From the NCBI GenBank assembly GCA_041302975.1, contig JBFYQC010000213.1:1-36340 (forward strand): a stretch of 36,340 nucleotides of DNA, read 5' to 3'. This DNA is from UBA6183 sp041302975. Its GTDB lineage: Bacteria > Bacteroidota > Bacteroidia > UKL13-3. Of the stretch, positions 1 to 8,413 are shown piece after piece. Below the pieces are notes generated by a model. It saw only the letters and a list, made by a program, of their open reading frames with translations. It searched no databases and was not told the origin of the DNA. A program made the translations under genes and the position numbers. Numbering within the stretch: the first letter of the stretch is position 1; each line of letters starts with the position of its first letter.

Positions 1-39
1 CCATTTTTGAATTAAAGAAATTTGGTCACCTTTCGTAAT

Positions 40-81
40 ATAAAAAGTATGATTAACGAATTAGTCTTCGTTAATCATACT
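40..81 (-). terminator. Intrinsic terminator of obg, overlapping its last codons
   Basis: A perfect 15-bp inverted repeat pairs 46-60 with 67-81 around a 6-base loop. Read on the minus strand it is followed at once by a T-rich stretch (positions 45-40). The stop codon of obg (61-63) lies in the loop, so the upstream arm of the hairpin is made from the last coding triplets of obg. This is the layout of a Rho-independent terminator. Confidence 0.8.
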
Positions 82-1053
82 CCAAAGTTTATCTTTTAAT
101 TGAACAATATTATAATTAGTAGCTGAGCTGATAAAAATGTGCGGCACTTTGGGTAATTCCTTTTTCATTTCTGCCATCAACTCTTCATCCAATAAGTCAG
201 ATTTGGTAATAGCCAACAACCTTTTCTTGTCCAATAAGTCTTTGTTAAATTTTTTCAACTCATTCAACAATACTTTATACTCGGCCTTGATGTCTTTACT
301 ATCAGCAGGAATCATAAACAGCAATGTAGCATTACGTTCTATGTGACGCAAAAACCTTAATCCTAATCCCTTTCCTTCGTGCGCGCCTTCAATAATTCCT
401 GGAATATCGGCTATCACAAAACTCTTGTAATCTCTGTATTCTACAATTCCTAGATTAGGTACAATAGTAGTAAATGGATAATCGGCAATTTCTGGTTTAG
501 CAGCAGTTAGCACGCTTAATAAAGTAGATTTACCTGCGTTAGGAAATCCAACCAAACCAATATCCGCAAGAACTTTTAATTCCAATATTTTCCATTCTTC
601 TTTACCCGGCTGTCCCGGAATGGCATAACGAGGCGTTTGATTGGTGCTACTTTTAAAATTCGCATTTCCTAGCCCCCCTCTTCCTCCTTTCAGCAGTATC
701 TCTTCTTGGCCATCCAGAGTAATCTCAAAAAGCACCTCTCCAGTCTCAGCATCTTTGGCTACTGTTCCAAGTGGTACATCTAAATAATCGTCTTTACCAT
801 CTTTACCATGGCAGTTCGCATCTCTTCCATTTCCACCTGGTTCGGCAATAACATGCTTGCGGTATTTCAAATGTAATAATGTCCACATTTGAGCATTTCC
901 TCTTACAATAATATCTCCACCTCGGCCTCCATCACCACCATCAGGACCGCCCATTGCCGTTTTCTTATCGCGCAATAAATGCATACAACCATCTCCTCCT
1001 TTACCAGAGCGACAGCAAATTTTCACATAATCAACAAAATTAGATTCGGCCAT
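61..1053 (-). CDS. obg: Obg-family ribosome-associated GTPase
   Basis: This is the essential Obg/CgtA GTPase that binds the large ribosomal subunit and acts in its late assembly and in stress signalling. Residues 1-165 form the glycine-rich Obg fold, with many GG and GGxGG turns. The G domain follows: G1 GFPNAGKS at 169-176, switch threonines at 195-196, G3 DIPG at 216-219, a G4 that reads TKSD (283-286) rather than NKxD, and an SSA G5 at 309-311. At 330 residues it ends after the G domain and lacks the C-terminal OCT domain of some homologues. The ATG at 1053 gives the typical N-terminus. It lies 22 bases downstream of adk, so the two are probably co-transcribed. The 3' end forms a terminator. 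Identification is secure. Confidence 0.97.
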   Translation of the reverse strand: MAESNFVDYVKICCRSGKGGDGCMHLLRDKKTAMGGPDGGDGGRGGDIIVRGNAQMWTLLHLKYRKHVIAEPGGNGRDANCHGKDGKDDYLDVPLGTVAKDAETGEVLFEITLDGQEEILLKGGRGGLGNANFKSSTNQTPRYAIPGQPGKEEWKILELKVLADIGLVGFPNAGKSTLLSVLTAAKPEIADYPFTTIVPNLGIVEYRDYKSFVIADIPGIIEGAHEGKGLGLRFLRHIERNATLLFMIPADSKDIKAEYKVLLNELKKFNKDLLDKKRLLAITKSDLLDEELMAEMKKELPKVPHIFISSATNYNIVQLKDKLWSMINED

Positions 1054-1075
1054 TCGTTTGGGTAGTCCTTAATAA

Positions 1076-1654
1076 TTAATTTGCAGCAATCTCTATGGCC
1101 TGACAAAGTTGGTTAAAAATAACCTCAATTTCGCCAATGCCATTAATGCCTTTGTACTTGTTTTGAGCCATGTAATAATCTTTTACAGGCATTGTTTCTG
1201 CGTTGTATACATTTATACGATTTTGTATAACATCAGGGTTTTGATCGTCAGCTCGTCCACTGTCTTTACCGCGAAGTAACAAACGTTTGCGTAGTTCTTC
1301 TTCTTCTACTTCCAAGGCAAGCATCATGGTTATTGAAGTAGATTTTTCTTTTAATAAATTATCTAAGGCTAAGGCCTGTGCTTGTGTTCGAGGAAATCCG
1401 TCAAAAATAAAACCTTTAGCATGAGGGTTGTTATTTACCTCACTTGCAAGCATACCAATGGTAACTTCATCAGGAACCAATTGCCCTTTATCAATATAGC
1501 TTTTAGCTAAGTTACCCAACTCGGTACCACCTTTAATATTTGCTCTAAAAATATCACCGGTAGATAAGTGAACCAAACCAAATTTTTCAATAAGTTTTGC
1601 AGACTGAGTTCCTTTTCCGGCACCCGGAGGGCCAAATAGTACAAGGTTTAACAT
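1076..1654 (-). CDS. adk: Adenylate kinase
   Basis: Adenylate kinase interconverts ATP plus AMP with two ADP in the cytoplasm. The P-loop GPPGAGKGT is at residues 8-16, the AMP-binding STGD motif follows at about 31-34, and DGFPRT is at 85-90. The 192-residue length and the lack of zinc-finger cysteines in the lid region place it with the short-lid form. The ATG at 1654 puts the P-loop at the expected distance from the N-terminus. It is the first gene of an adk-obg pair and is divergent from crcB across 147 bases. I see no convincing promoter in that gap. Confidence 0.97.
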   Translation of the reverse strand: MLNLVLFGPPGAGKGTQSAKLIEKFGLVHLSTGDIFRANIKGGTELGNLAKSYIDKGQLVPDEVTIGMLASEVNNNPHAKGFIFDGFPRTQAQALALDNLLKEKSTSITMMLALEVEEEELRKRLLLRGKDSGRADDQNPDVIQNRINVYNAETMPVKDYYMAQNKYKGINGIGEIEVIFNQLCQAIEIAAN

Positions 1655-1789
1655 TATTAGTAGTATTAATTTTAAGGATGCGCAATTTACACGTTTTTAT
1701 TGTCATATGGTACTTCCCTCCTTCCTTTTTGTTGATTTTACATTTAATCACCAATTCGCTGATGCCCGTTATGCAATCACAAAATATAG

Positions 1790-1797
1790 TATATTTA
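1790..1797 (+). promoter_or_regulatory. Possible -7 element of crcB
   Basis: TATATTTA matches TAnnTTTG at seven of eight bases and lies 5 bases before the GTG start of crcB. If used, the transcript would be nearly leaderless. No TTG is found at the usual -33 distance, so the call is weak. Confidence 0.25.
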
Positions 1798-1801
1798 CTG
1801 C

Positions 1802-2182
1802 GTGAAAATAATCGCTTACATAGCATTAGGAGGAGCATTTGGCGCCTTATTACGATATGGGGTAGGACTTGTAATTAAACCGGAAAACACACTGTCGTTC
1901 CCAACAAATACATTTTTGATTAACATCACCGGATGTTTATTAATAGGAATTGCTGCGGCCGTGTTACAAACAACTTCGTATAAAGAATTTGTGCAGTATT
2001 TTGTGATTATTGGATTATTAGGAGGATTTACCACATTTAGCAGTTTTTCTTTTGAAAGTTTTTCACTCTTAAAAAATGGTAAACTATTTATTGCTGCGGC
2101 ATATATCGCATTAAGTAATACAATAGGAATAGTTGCCGCTTTTGCAGGTTATTATGTTCATCAATTATTGATTAAAGCATGA
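1802..2182 (+). CDS. crcB: Fluoride ion channel CrcB/Fluc
   Basis: CrcB (Fluc) is a small inner-membrane fluoride channel that works as a dual-topology dimer and keeps cytoplasmic fluoride low. The 126-residue protein has four hydrophobic segments. The N-terminal GGAFGALLRY and the central GGFTTFSSFS signature (about residues 75-84) are the family hallmarks. The start is GTG at 1802; no better in-frame start precedes the conserved first helix. Its stop overlaps the start of rsgA by four bases (ATGA at 2179-2182), so the two are translationally coupled. I looked upstream for a fluoride riboswitch and did not find a convincing one. Confidence 0.93.
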   Translation: MKIIAYIALGGAFGALLRYGVGLVIKPENTLSFPTNTFLINITGCLLIGIAAAVLQTTSYKEFVQYFVIIGLLGGFTTFSSFSFESFSLLKNGKLFIAAAYIALSNTIGIVAAFAGYYVHQLLIKA

Positions 2183-3105
2183 GGGGAGTTGTAGTAAAAT
2201 CAACAGGAAGTTGGTACCAAGTTAAAACTCAAGAAGGTCATTTGATTCAATGCCGGATAAAGGGTAAGTTCAGATTGGAAGGAATAAAACATACCAATCC
2301 TATTGCTGTTGGCGATTTTGTTGAATACGAAATAGAAAATAATAACGAACAAAATACTGCCGTAATCCATAAAATATACGATAGAAAAAATTACATCATC
2401 AGAAAATCTAGTAACCTATCAAAACAAACACACATCATAGCCAGTAATATTGATCAAGCATTACTTGTTGCAGCTTTGGTCCAACCGCAAACATCTTTGG
2501 GTTTTATAGACAGGTTTATTATGACTGCAGAAGCTTATCATATACCAACCATCATTGTTTTTAATAAAAGTGATTTGTATGAAGGTGCACTAAAAGATAT
2601 ACTGAATGAAACCATGTCTATCTATCAAAATATTGGTTACACATGCTTTGAAACTTCAGTATTATCAGGTCAAAATACCGATAAGCTGAAATCAATACTA
2701 AAGGATAAAACAACTTTAGTTGCCGGTCATTCAGGTGTAGGTAAGTCATCGCTCTTAAATCATATTTCTCCAGGTTTAAATCTAAAAACTGGAGACATTT
2801 CAAACTTTTCACAAAAGGGCACACACACTACTACTTTTGCAGAAATGTTTGAGCTGAGTTTTAGAGGCAGCATTATTGATACACCAGGAATTAAAGAATT
2901 TGGTATTGTTGATTTTAATGAAAGTGAAATATCGCACTACTTCAAAGAAATGCGTCCGTACATCACTCAATGCAGATTTAACAACTGTAAACACCTTAAT
3001 GAGCCGGGTTGTGCAGTTAAAGAAGCTGTTGAAAATGGTAAAATTGCACAAGAACGTTTTAATAGTTACATGAACATTTTAACCAAAAAAGATTATTACG
3101 AATAA
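2179..3105 (+). CDS. rsgA: Small ribosomal subunit biogenesis GTPase RsgA
   Basis: RsgA is a circularly permuted GTPase that helps late maturation of the 30S subunit. An N-terminal OB-fold (residues 1-70) is followed by the permuted motif order: G4 NKSD at 129-132, then G1 GHSGVGKS at 183-190, then G3 DTPG at 234-237. The C-terminal zinc site is complete (C265, C270, H272, C278). Its length of 308 residues is normal. It overlaps crcB by four bases and is followed by dtd after two bases, which indicates one crcB-rsgA-dtd transcript. Confidence 0.96.
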   Translation: MRGVVVKSTGSWYQVKTQEGHLIQCRIKGKFRLEGIKHTNPIAVGDFVEYEIENNNEQNTAVIHKIYDRKNYIIRKSSNLSKQTHIIASNIDQALLVAALVQPQTSLGFIDRFIMTAEAYHIPTIIVFNKSDLYEGALKDILNETMSIYQNIGYTCFETSVLSGQNTDKLKSILKDKTTLVAGHSGVGKSSLLNHISPGLNLKTGDISNFSQKGTHTTTFAEMFELSFRGSIIDTPGIKEFGIVDFNESEISHYFKEMRPYITQCRFNNCKHLNEPGCAVKEAVENGKIAQERFNSYMNILTKKDYYE

Positions 3106-3107
3106 TT

Positions 3108-3560
3108 ATGAAAGTGGTTTTACAACGGGTATCTATGGCTGCAGTAATAGTAAATGGGGAGATTACAGGCCAAATAGAAAATGGTATTTTAGTTTTGGCT
3201 GGTTTTGAAGAGGGTGATGAAGCTGAGGATTTTGATTGGATGAGTAAGAAAATTGTAAACCTAAGAATATTTAATGACAACCAAGGTGTAATGAATTTAA
3301 GTTGTATTGAAGTGAATTACGACATCTTATTAGTAAGTCAATTTACTTTACATGCCAGCACGAAAAAAGGGAATCGCCCAAGCTATATCAAAGCATCTAG
3401 GCCTGATTTAGCCAAAGAACAATACACCAATTTTCACCAAGTATTAGGAAACAATTTGAATAAAGCAATACCCAGCGGAGTCTTTGGGGCTGATATGAAA
3501 ATAAGTTTAATTAATGATGGTCCGGTTACCATCATCATTGATAGTAAAAATAAAGCATAA
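3108..3560 (+). CDS. dtd: D-aminoacyl-tRNA deacylase
   Basis: Dtd hydrolyses D-amino acids, and glycine, mischarged on tRNA, acting as a chirality proofreader in the cytoplasm. The 150-residue length is standard. The two conserved active-site segments are present: SQFTL near residue 79 and the GPVTIIIDS stretch near the C-terminus, which carries the cross-subunit Gly-Pro region. It begins two bases after rsgA and ends directly at the terminator stem, so it is the last gene of the crcB operon. Confidence 0.96.
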   Translation: MKVVLQRVSMAAVIVNGEITGQIENGILVLAGFEEGDEAEDFDWMSKKIVNLRIFNDNQGVMNLSCIEVNYDILLVSQFTLHASTKKGNRPSYIKASRPDLAKEQYTNFHQVLGNNLNKAIPSGVFGADMKISLINDGPVTIIIDSKNKA

Positions 3561-3590
3561 AAAAACCCGAACAATGTTCGGGTTTTTGTT
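3561..3590. terminator. Bidirectional terminator between dtd and gldN
   Basis: A perfect 12-bp stem (3561-3572 with 3576-3587) with a 3-base loop has A-runs on its left and T-runs on its right. It can therefore end transcription from dtd on plus and from gldN on minus, which converge here. Confidence 0.9.
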
Positions 3591-3604
3591 TATTATTTAG
3601 AATA

Positions 3605-4462
3605 CTAGTATTCCCATAAATCATGTTCTTTTTCGAACAATTCATTCTTAATTCGTTCAGACTCTAGTAGAGCAGCAACACCATCATCTTTAAAGTCAGA
3701 AAATTCTTTAATTGCAGCATCATAAGGATTAGCCTCTTTAACAATGTAACTGCTGAACAAACGTTGCTCAAACCAATCATCATAAGTTAAACGAGCTGCA
3801 TCGTTCTGACGGTTGAATACTTCCATATTAACAAGTATACTTCTCACATCAGCAGGATCAGCATCACTCACATCTTTATGATATTTAAGCCAAGCCCATT
3901 CAACTTCTCCAATTTCGGCACCCTCAACTTTAGGAGCAACAATTGGAGCAATCGCTATGATACGCACATACATTCTTGATTCTTTTTTGTCGAAAATCCA
4001 ATCTTCTACCACTTTATATTTTTTTATATCAGTGGCTGCTAATTTAATCAAAATAGTATCCATGTAAAAGTTAGAAGGATCTTCTGGATCACCATTAGGA
4101 TCAATCAACTTCTTATCTGGTTTTTTATCACTAAAATAGTTTACAAATTCTTCAGGACTACGGAAACTATTTAAAGAATCATCTTTGTAGGCAGTAAGTT
4201 TTCCTGAAACAATCGCATTATAAATGATAATATTTAATGGGTTTTTGGGCCATTGCATAGGCTGATTTTGTTTCTCACGTGTATCTACCACGCGCCAAAT
4301 ACGCTTGGCCCATAAAACATCAGCCTCTCTTAAGTATGGCCAATCAACAACTTTACGTTCTGTTACAGCCTGACGCGTATATATAAAATCATCATATACA
4401 CCTTGCCCCATTGAAGGCAATACTGACAAAGCAGAAACTACTAAAAATATTATCTTTTTCAT
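3605..4462 (-). CDS. gldN: Type IX secretion / gliding protein GldN (PorN)
   Basis: GldN/PorN is a periplasmic partner of GldK and forms the outer-membrane-associated ring of the type IX secretion system. The 285-residue protein begins with a signal peptide (MKKIIFLVVSALSVLPSMGQ) and then shows the family's conserved region around YLREADVLWAKRIWRVVDTR. I chose the ATG at 4462 because it opens directly on the signal peptide; another ATG at 4480 would add six residues and overlap gldM. From 4462 the gene starts four bases after the gldM stop. It is the last gene of gldKLMN and faces the terminator shared with dtd. Confidence 0.94.
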   Translation of the reverse strand: MKKIIFLVVSALSVLPSMGQGVYDDFIYTRQAVTERKVVDWPYLREADVLWAKRIWRVVDTREKQNQPMQWPKNPLNIIIYNAIVSGKLTAYKDDSLNSFRSPEEFVNYFSDKKPDKKLIDPNGDPEDPSNFYMDTILIKLAATDIKKYKVVEDWIFDKKESRMYVRIIAIAPIVAPKVEGAEIGEVEWAWLKYHKDVSDADPADVRSILVNMEVFNRQNDAARLTYDDWFEQRLFSSYIVKEANPYDAAIKEFSDFKDDGVAALLESERIKNELFEKEHDLWEY

Positions 4463-4466
4463 AATC

Positions 4467-6056
4467 TTATTGCACATCAAAAACTAGTGGTGTTGGCAAT
4501 TGTCTTGCACCATCTGGTCCTTTTACTTTAATTGAAGTAATGATAATTTTATCACCTTTTACAGCTCTGCCTAAAGCATTTTGCATGTTTGATGATAACA
4601 TTTGACCATTACCTTTTTCAACTATAGGAGCTCCACCACGCTTAGGAATCATTACAAACTGAAACTCGTATGGAATATAATTCACACCATCAAACGCAAA
4701 ATTCTTTAATGGAGCACGAACTACTGTCTGAGTTTTTATTTGTGCAGCAGCTACACCACCACTCACCTCGATCGTACCTAAAGCAGGAATTGGATCAGGC
4801 ACCATACGCACACGATACTCTTGTTCACCCATTCTTTTGGTAGCACCTGTACCCCTGTCTTTAACCGAAGCTACAATTTTAACCTTACTTGCTGACTTAT
4901 TAAGGGCTAATAAATATGAACCCTTTTGCTTAGGATCAGGTTTTAATTGACCAGCACTTGCAGGCTCCAAACTTACACTAATGTCAGTAGCTGCATATCC
5001 AGGAACAGAAACCGAAATAGGATTATCTAAACCAATGTACACCACGTTCATTTTGGTTGCTGCAATCACCGCAATAGGTTTAACAGCAGTAAAAGCAAAT
5101 TCAAAAGGGTACTGTTCAACTTTACCCGATGCACGTTTGGTTGTAATAACACCTTTAAATTTTTGTTCACCTTCACTTCCAGGATTGGTCTCAAATTTAC
5201 CAATACCCTCTTCGCTTTTTATTTCACGACCGTTAACACTTACAGTAGCATCAGTTTTTGAAGAAGCAGCAGCTAAGAATATGTCAGCAGCATACTTGCT
5301 TCCAACAGAAACATAAGTTCCGTTTGTTGGAATAACTTGTGCTTTAAAATTGTCGATTACAATAACATCACCAGTTAGATTAGAACGGAAAAAATCTAAA
5401 ACTTGAGATTCGGTATTTTTAATGTCATTTTGAGTTTTTGTTAATAAGGTATTAACAGCAGCTAAAGGTGTGTGCTCAAACATTTGTGACTCCCAAGTAA
5501 TTTTAGCACCCTCATGTGGGGGTGGATCTGGAGTAACTAAATCACTTTTAATACCAGCACGCTTATCTGCAGGAACTAAATTTAGTAATTTTTCACGGGT
5601 ATCGTTAATTTTCTTCTTAACTTCTTCACCACGCTTTTGTACAATCATCATGTTAGCATGAATCTCTGTATTACTTGCTCCTACAATTTCTTCATCCTCC
5701 GTCTTTCCATCACCATTGCTATCTTCTTTTCTACCACCAGTAGCAGCAATTAATTCTTCCTTTAAATCATTGAAATATTTCACAGCTTCCTTAGAAACCT
5801 CAATGGCTTGTTTTGCCTTAGCCTCTGCATCTATTGCAATAGGATCTGTAGGGTGATCCGCTTTATATTTAGCAATTGCTGCCAAAGATTCTTGGTTCTT
5901 TTTTTCTATATTATCACCGGCACGAGCCATACTCACTTCCACCAAGTGGAAAGCTTTCAGGATTTCGGCAGAAACGTTTAACGCTAATAGCGCTGTTAAC
6001 ACGAGATACATCATGTTAATCATCTTCTGCCTCGGTGATGCATTACTATCTGCCAT
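4467..6056 (-). CDS. gldM: Type IX secretion / gliding motor protein GldM (PorM)
   Basis: GldM dimers, with one N-terminal membrane helix each and a long periplasmic part, form the rotor-like half of the proton-driven GldLM motor that powers type IX secretion and gliding. The first 14 residues are cytoplasmic, followed by one helix (about 15-36). The R9 and Y17 positions reported as functionally important in Flavobacterium GldM are conserved with the same numbering. The rest is periplasmic: a coiled-coil-rich first domain (about 40-220), then beta-rich domains. The length of 529 residues is normal. It sits 65 bases after gldL and just before gldN. Confidence 0.96.
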   Translation of the reverse strand: MADSNASPRQKMINMMYLVLTALLALNVSAEILKAFHLVEVSMARAGDNIEKKNQESLAAIAKYKADHPTDPIAIDAEAKAKQAIEVSKEAVKYFNDLKEELIAATGGRKEDSNGDGKTEDEEIVGASNTEIHANMMIVQKRGEEVKKKINDTREKLLNLVPADKRAGIKSDLVTPDPPPHEGAKITWESQMFEHTPLAAVNTLLTKTQNDIKNTESQVLDFFRSNLTGDVIVIDNFKAQVIPTNGTYVSVGSKYAADIFLAAASSKTDATVSVNGREIKSEEGIGKFETNPGSEGEQKFKGVITTKRASGKVEQYPFEFAFTAVKPIAVIAATKMNVVYIGLDNPISVSVPGYAATDISVSLEPASAGQLKPDPKQKGSYLLALNKSASKVKIVASVKDRGTGATKRMGEQEYRVRMVPDPIPALGTIEVSGGVAAAQIKTQTVVRAPLKNFAFDGVNYIPYEFQFVMIPKRGGAPIVEKGNGQMLSSNMQNALGRAVKGDKIIITSIKVKGPDGARQLPTPLVFDVQ

Positions 6057-6121
6057 CTTTAATATTCTCCCTTGTTTATAATTATTGAATCAATAAAAAA
6101 ATTGTTTAACTAAAACGAGTA

Positions 6122-6934
6122 TTAGTTAGCCGAACGGTTAACATTCATTGCAGCTAACATATTACCGTAAACATTGTTTAAGGCAGTTAAGTTAGTTGAA
6201 AGTTTGCCCATTTCTTTTCTGAAATTTTCAGTTTCTGAATGTGTCTCAGATAGATTAGTTACCACTTTTGATAAATTACCAACGAATTCGTTGATAGATT
6301 TCAAATGGTTATTTGACTCAGTAATTTCTAATTCGTAAACAGCATTTAAAGAACTTAAGTTTTTGGTCATTCTATCTATTTGAACACCATATTCTTTTGA
6401 TCCTTCTGAAGCTGTAATCAAGCCACCGATAGCATCAACTGCTTTTGCATAAGAACTACTAATACCATTAACAGAAGCTGCTGCGGTTTGCACACTTTTA
6501 GTGTACTCATCAGTTGCAACTGCGGCAGTAGAAAGATCTTTTAGGTTGGTTACATTTTCATTTAAACTTTTTAATCCGTTACCTAAACTTTGAATTAACT
6601 CAGGACCAACTTTTGCTTCTTCTAACATTTTATCCAATTGCTGAGATACAGTACCTGACGCATTGCTCTTTTTGCTTTTTTCTTTTGGATCTAAACCGGC
6701 TAATTCTGGATAAACCAAAGTCCAATCGGTTTCTTTGTGCAAAGGTTCAAAGGCTGAAATAGTAAATAAGAAAGCTTCAGTTAATAAACCTACCATTAGC
6801 ATAAAGTCGGCACCTTTCCAGTGCAAAATTTTGAATAACGCACCAACGATTACAACCGCTGCACCGATACCGTAAACTTTAGCCATTACTTTTTTGAAAG
6901 CTGTACTTTCGAAGAAACTGTTTGAACTTGACAT
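6122..6934 (-). CDS. gldL: Type IX secretion / gliding motor protein GldL (PorL)
   Basis: GldL forms the inner-membrane pentamer that surrounds the GldM helices and converts proton motive force into movement. Two membrane helices occupy about residues 16-36 and 43-63. The second contains the single buried glutamate (E53, in LLTEAFLF) expected of the proton pathway, and the loop holds H38. A long cytoplasmic helical tail follows, with heptad-like serine/asparagine-rich coiled-coil segments. At 270 residues the tail is longer than in some homologues. The gene lies between gldK (58-base gap) and gldM (65-base gap). Confidence 0.95.
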   Translation of the reverse strand: MSSSNSFFESTAFKKVMAKVYGIGAAVVIVGALFKILHWKGADFMLMVGLLTEAFLFTISAFEPLHKETDWTLVYPELAGLDPKEKSKKSNASGTVSQQLDKMLEEAKVGPELIQSLGNGLKSLNENVTNLKDLSTAAVATDEYTKSVQTAAASVNGISSSYAKAVDAIGGLITASEGSKEYGVQIDRMTKNLSSLNAVYELEITESNNHLKSINEFVGNLSKVVTNLSETHSETENFRKEMGKLSTNLTALNNVYGNMLAAMNVNRSAN

Positions 6935-6992
6935 GTTAGAAATCTGTTTTTAAAAGGTTAAATTTTATTATTAGTTAGTTGTTTGTGTGTTC

Positions 6993-8294
6993 TTAATTTT
7001 TGTCACGATTAGAGCGGCCTATGTAACTCATTACACAACGGAAGCCTACATATGAATTACAGCTATCTTGATACTCGTATGAGCGAGAACCGTTTTGAAC
7101 GAAATAAGCAACGTCTTTCCAAGAACCACCACGTATTGTTTTACGTTTTAATGTTTCAGGATCGCTTTCTTTTGCGTCATATTGGAAATCAGGATTCAAA
7201 TCATGTGTGAATAAGTTGCCTGATTCTGCATAAGCTGTACTTGTCCATTCTGCAAGATTACCAGCCATATCATACAAACCAAAATCGTTAGGAAAATATG
7301 AAGCAACACGAATTGGATATACACCACCATCAGAGCTATACTCACCACGTCCAGGCTTGAAGTTGGCTAAGGCGCAACCTTTTGCATTACGAATATAAGG
7401 ACCACCCCATGGATACATTGTTTGATCACGACCACCACGGGCCGCATATTCCCATTCGTATTCTGTTGGTAAACGGAAACTTGTTACCGTATTTTCAAGG
7501 ATATCTGCATAAAACGAATTAAGATATTTAGTTCTCCAATCGCAGAATGCATTTGCTTGATGCCAGTTAACACCTACTACAGGATAATCATCATATTTTG
7601 GATGCCAAAAGTAAACCTGAGTCATTGGTTCATTATATGAATAAGTGTAATCACGGATAAAAACTAATGTATCAGGGTAGATCTCTACTTCTTTTTTCTT
7701 CTTAAAATCAGCACGATTTACATTTTTCCAATTCTGGCGTTTAACTTGTGCAGCAGCACGCTGATCAATAAACTCATAACTATAAATTAGCTTGCGCACA
7801 TCAATTTGCTTCACTTTGTAATAAGTTTCAGCCTGATTATAGAAGAAGTTTTTGATATCCTCCGTTGCTTTAACATCTTCCTCATCAATTTTTTCTTCCC
7901 AATTTAACCCGCGTAAAGATTCATCTTCCTCACCTTCAGGAAGGGGATGGAAATATTTCTCTGGGTTGGTTTCGGCAAGTTTATTTCTAAACAATGAGTC
8001 TTGAACCCAATATACAAACTGACGGTATTCGTTGTTTGTAATTTCCGTTTCATCCATGTAAAAAGCAGTGATGGTGATTTGCCTATTTGGGGCAATCTGA
8101 GCCATTGGAATGTCTTGCTCATTAGCACCCACGTGAATTGACCCTGAAGGAACATAAATTGTCCCGTAAGGTTGTGGGTGAAACCATGTTCTTCTTCCAG
8201 GTACACCGGTTAGTTCGCCCTTGTCACTGCTCATGCCACAGCCGAACAGTGTTGTTAAAATCAGGGCAGATATAAACCATTTGATGTTTTTCAT
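6993..8294 (-). CDS. gldK: Type IX secretion lipoprotein GldK (PorK)
   Basis: GldK/PorK is an outer-membrane lipoprotein that builds a periplasmic ring with GldN. The N-terminus is a lipoprotein signal with an LFGC lipobox (C19). The remainder is a formylglycine-generating-enzyme-like (FGE-sulfatase) fold from about residue 45 to 425. Its conserved blocks include NWHQANAFCDWR, FRLPTEYEWEYAARGG, GLYDMAGNLAEWT and the terminal GFRCVMSY. In GldK this fold is structural, with no known catalysis. The gene is preceded by its own promoter, which separates it from porP. Confidence 0.96.
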   Translation of the reverse strand: MKNIKWFISALILTTLFGCGMSSDKGELTGVPGRRTWFHPQPYGTIYVPSGSIHVGANEQDIPMAQIAPNRQITITAFYMDETEITNNEYRQFVYWVQDSLFRNKLAETNPEKYFHPLPEGEEDESLRGLNWEEKIDEEDVKATEDIKNFFYNQAETYYKVKQIDVRKLIYSYEFIDQRAAAQVKRQNWKNVNRADFKKKKEVEIYPDTLVFIRDYTYSYNEPMTQVYFWHPKYDDYPVVGVNWHQANAFCDWRTKYLNSFYADILENTVTSFRLPTEYEWEYAARGGRDQTMYPWGGPYIRNAKGCALANFKPGRGEYSSDGGVYPIRVASYFPNDFGLYDMAGNLAEWTSTAYAESGNLFTHDLNPDFQYDAKESDPETLKRKTIRGGSWKDVAYFVQNGSRSYEYQDSCNSYVGFRCVMSYIGRSNRDKN

Positions 8295-8324
8295 TTTGGA
8301 ATGATATAGTTAGTTTGAATAAGG

Positions 8325-8354
8325 CAAAATTATATATTTTGACTAAAAATACAA
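8325..8354 (-). promoter_or_regulatory. Promoter of gldKLMN
   Basis: On the minus strand a TTG (8354-8352) is followed after 19 bases by TAATTTTG (8332-8325), an exact match to the Bacteroidota TAnnTTTG element. Transcription would start about 25 bases before the gldK ATG. It lies in the 119-base gap after porP. Confidence 0.7.
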
Positions 8355-8413
8355 TTTTGCTGTACTTTTTTTTAGATTCTTAACGTGGATAATTGCTAAT
8401 ATATTGTTAATCA

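Noticed and set aside
1..39. A minus-strand ATG near position 4-2 that could start a gene beyond the left edge.
   Set aside because: Only a few bases are visible, so nothing can be supported.
1655..1801. Possible fluoride riboswitch upstream of crcB (GGATG near 1676 and CTGATG near 1760).
   Set aside because: The two words are about 80 bases apart and I could not draw the required pseudoknot and short helices. The spacing does not fit the compact crcB motif.
1587..1838. A minus-strand open frame antisense to crcB with a purine-rich stretch and ATG near 1707.
   Set aside because: It overlaps adk and crcB in other frames, its protein is composition-biased with no recognisable domain, and it is best explained as a shadow.
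4981..5316. Plus-strand open frames of 60-111 codons inside gldM and similar ones inside mfd, the glycosyltransferase and other genes.
   Set aside because: They lie opposite well-identified genes, lack domains or starts with support, and show the composition of antisense shadows.
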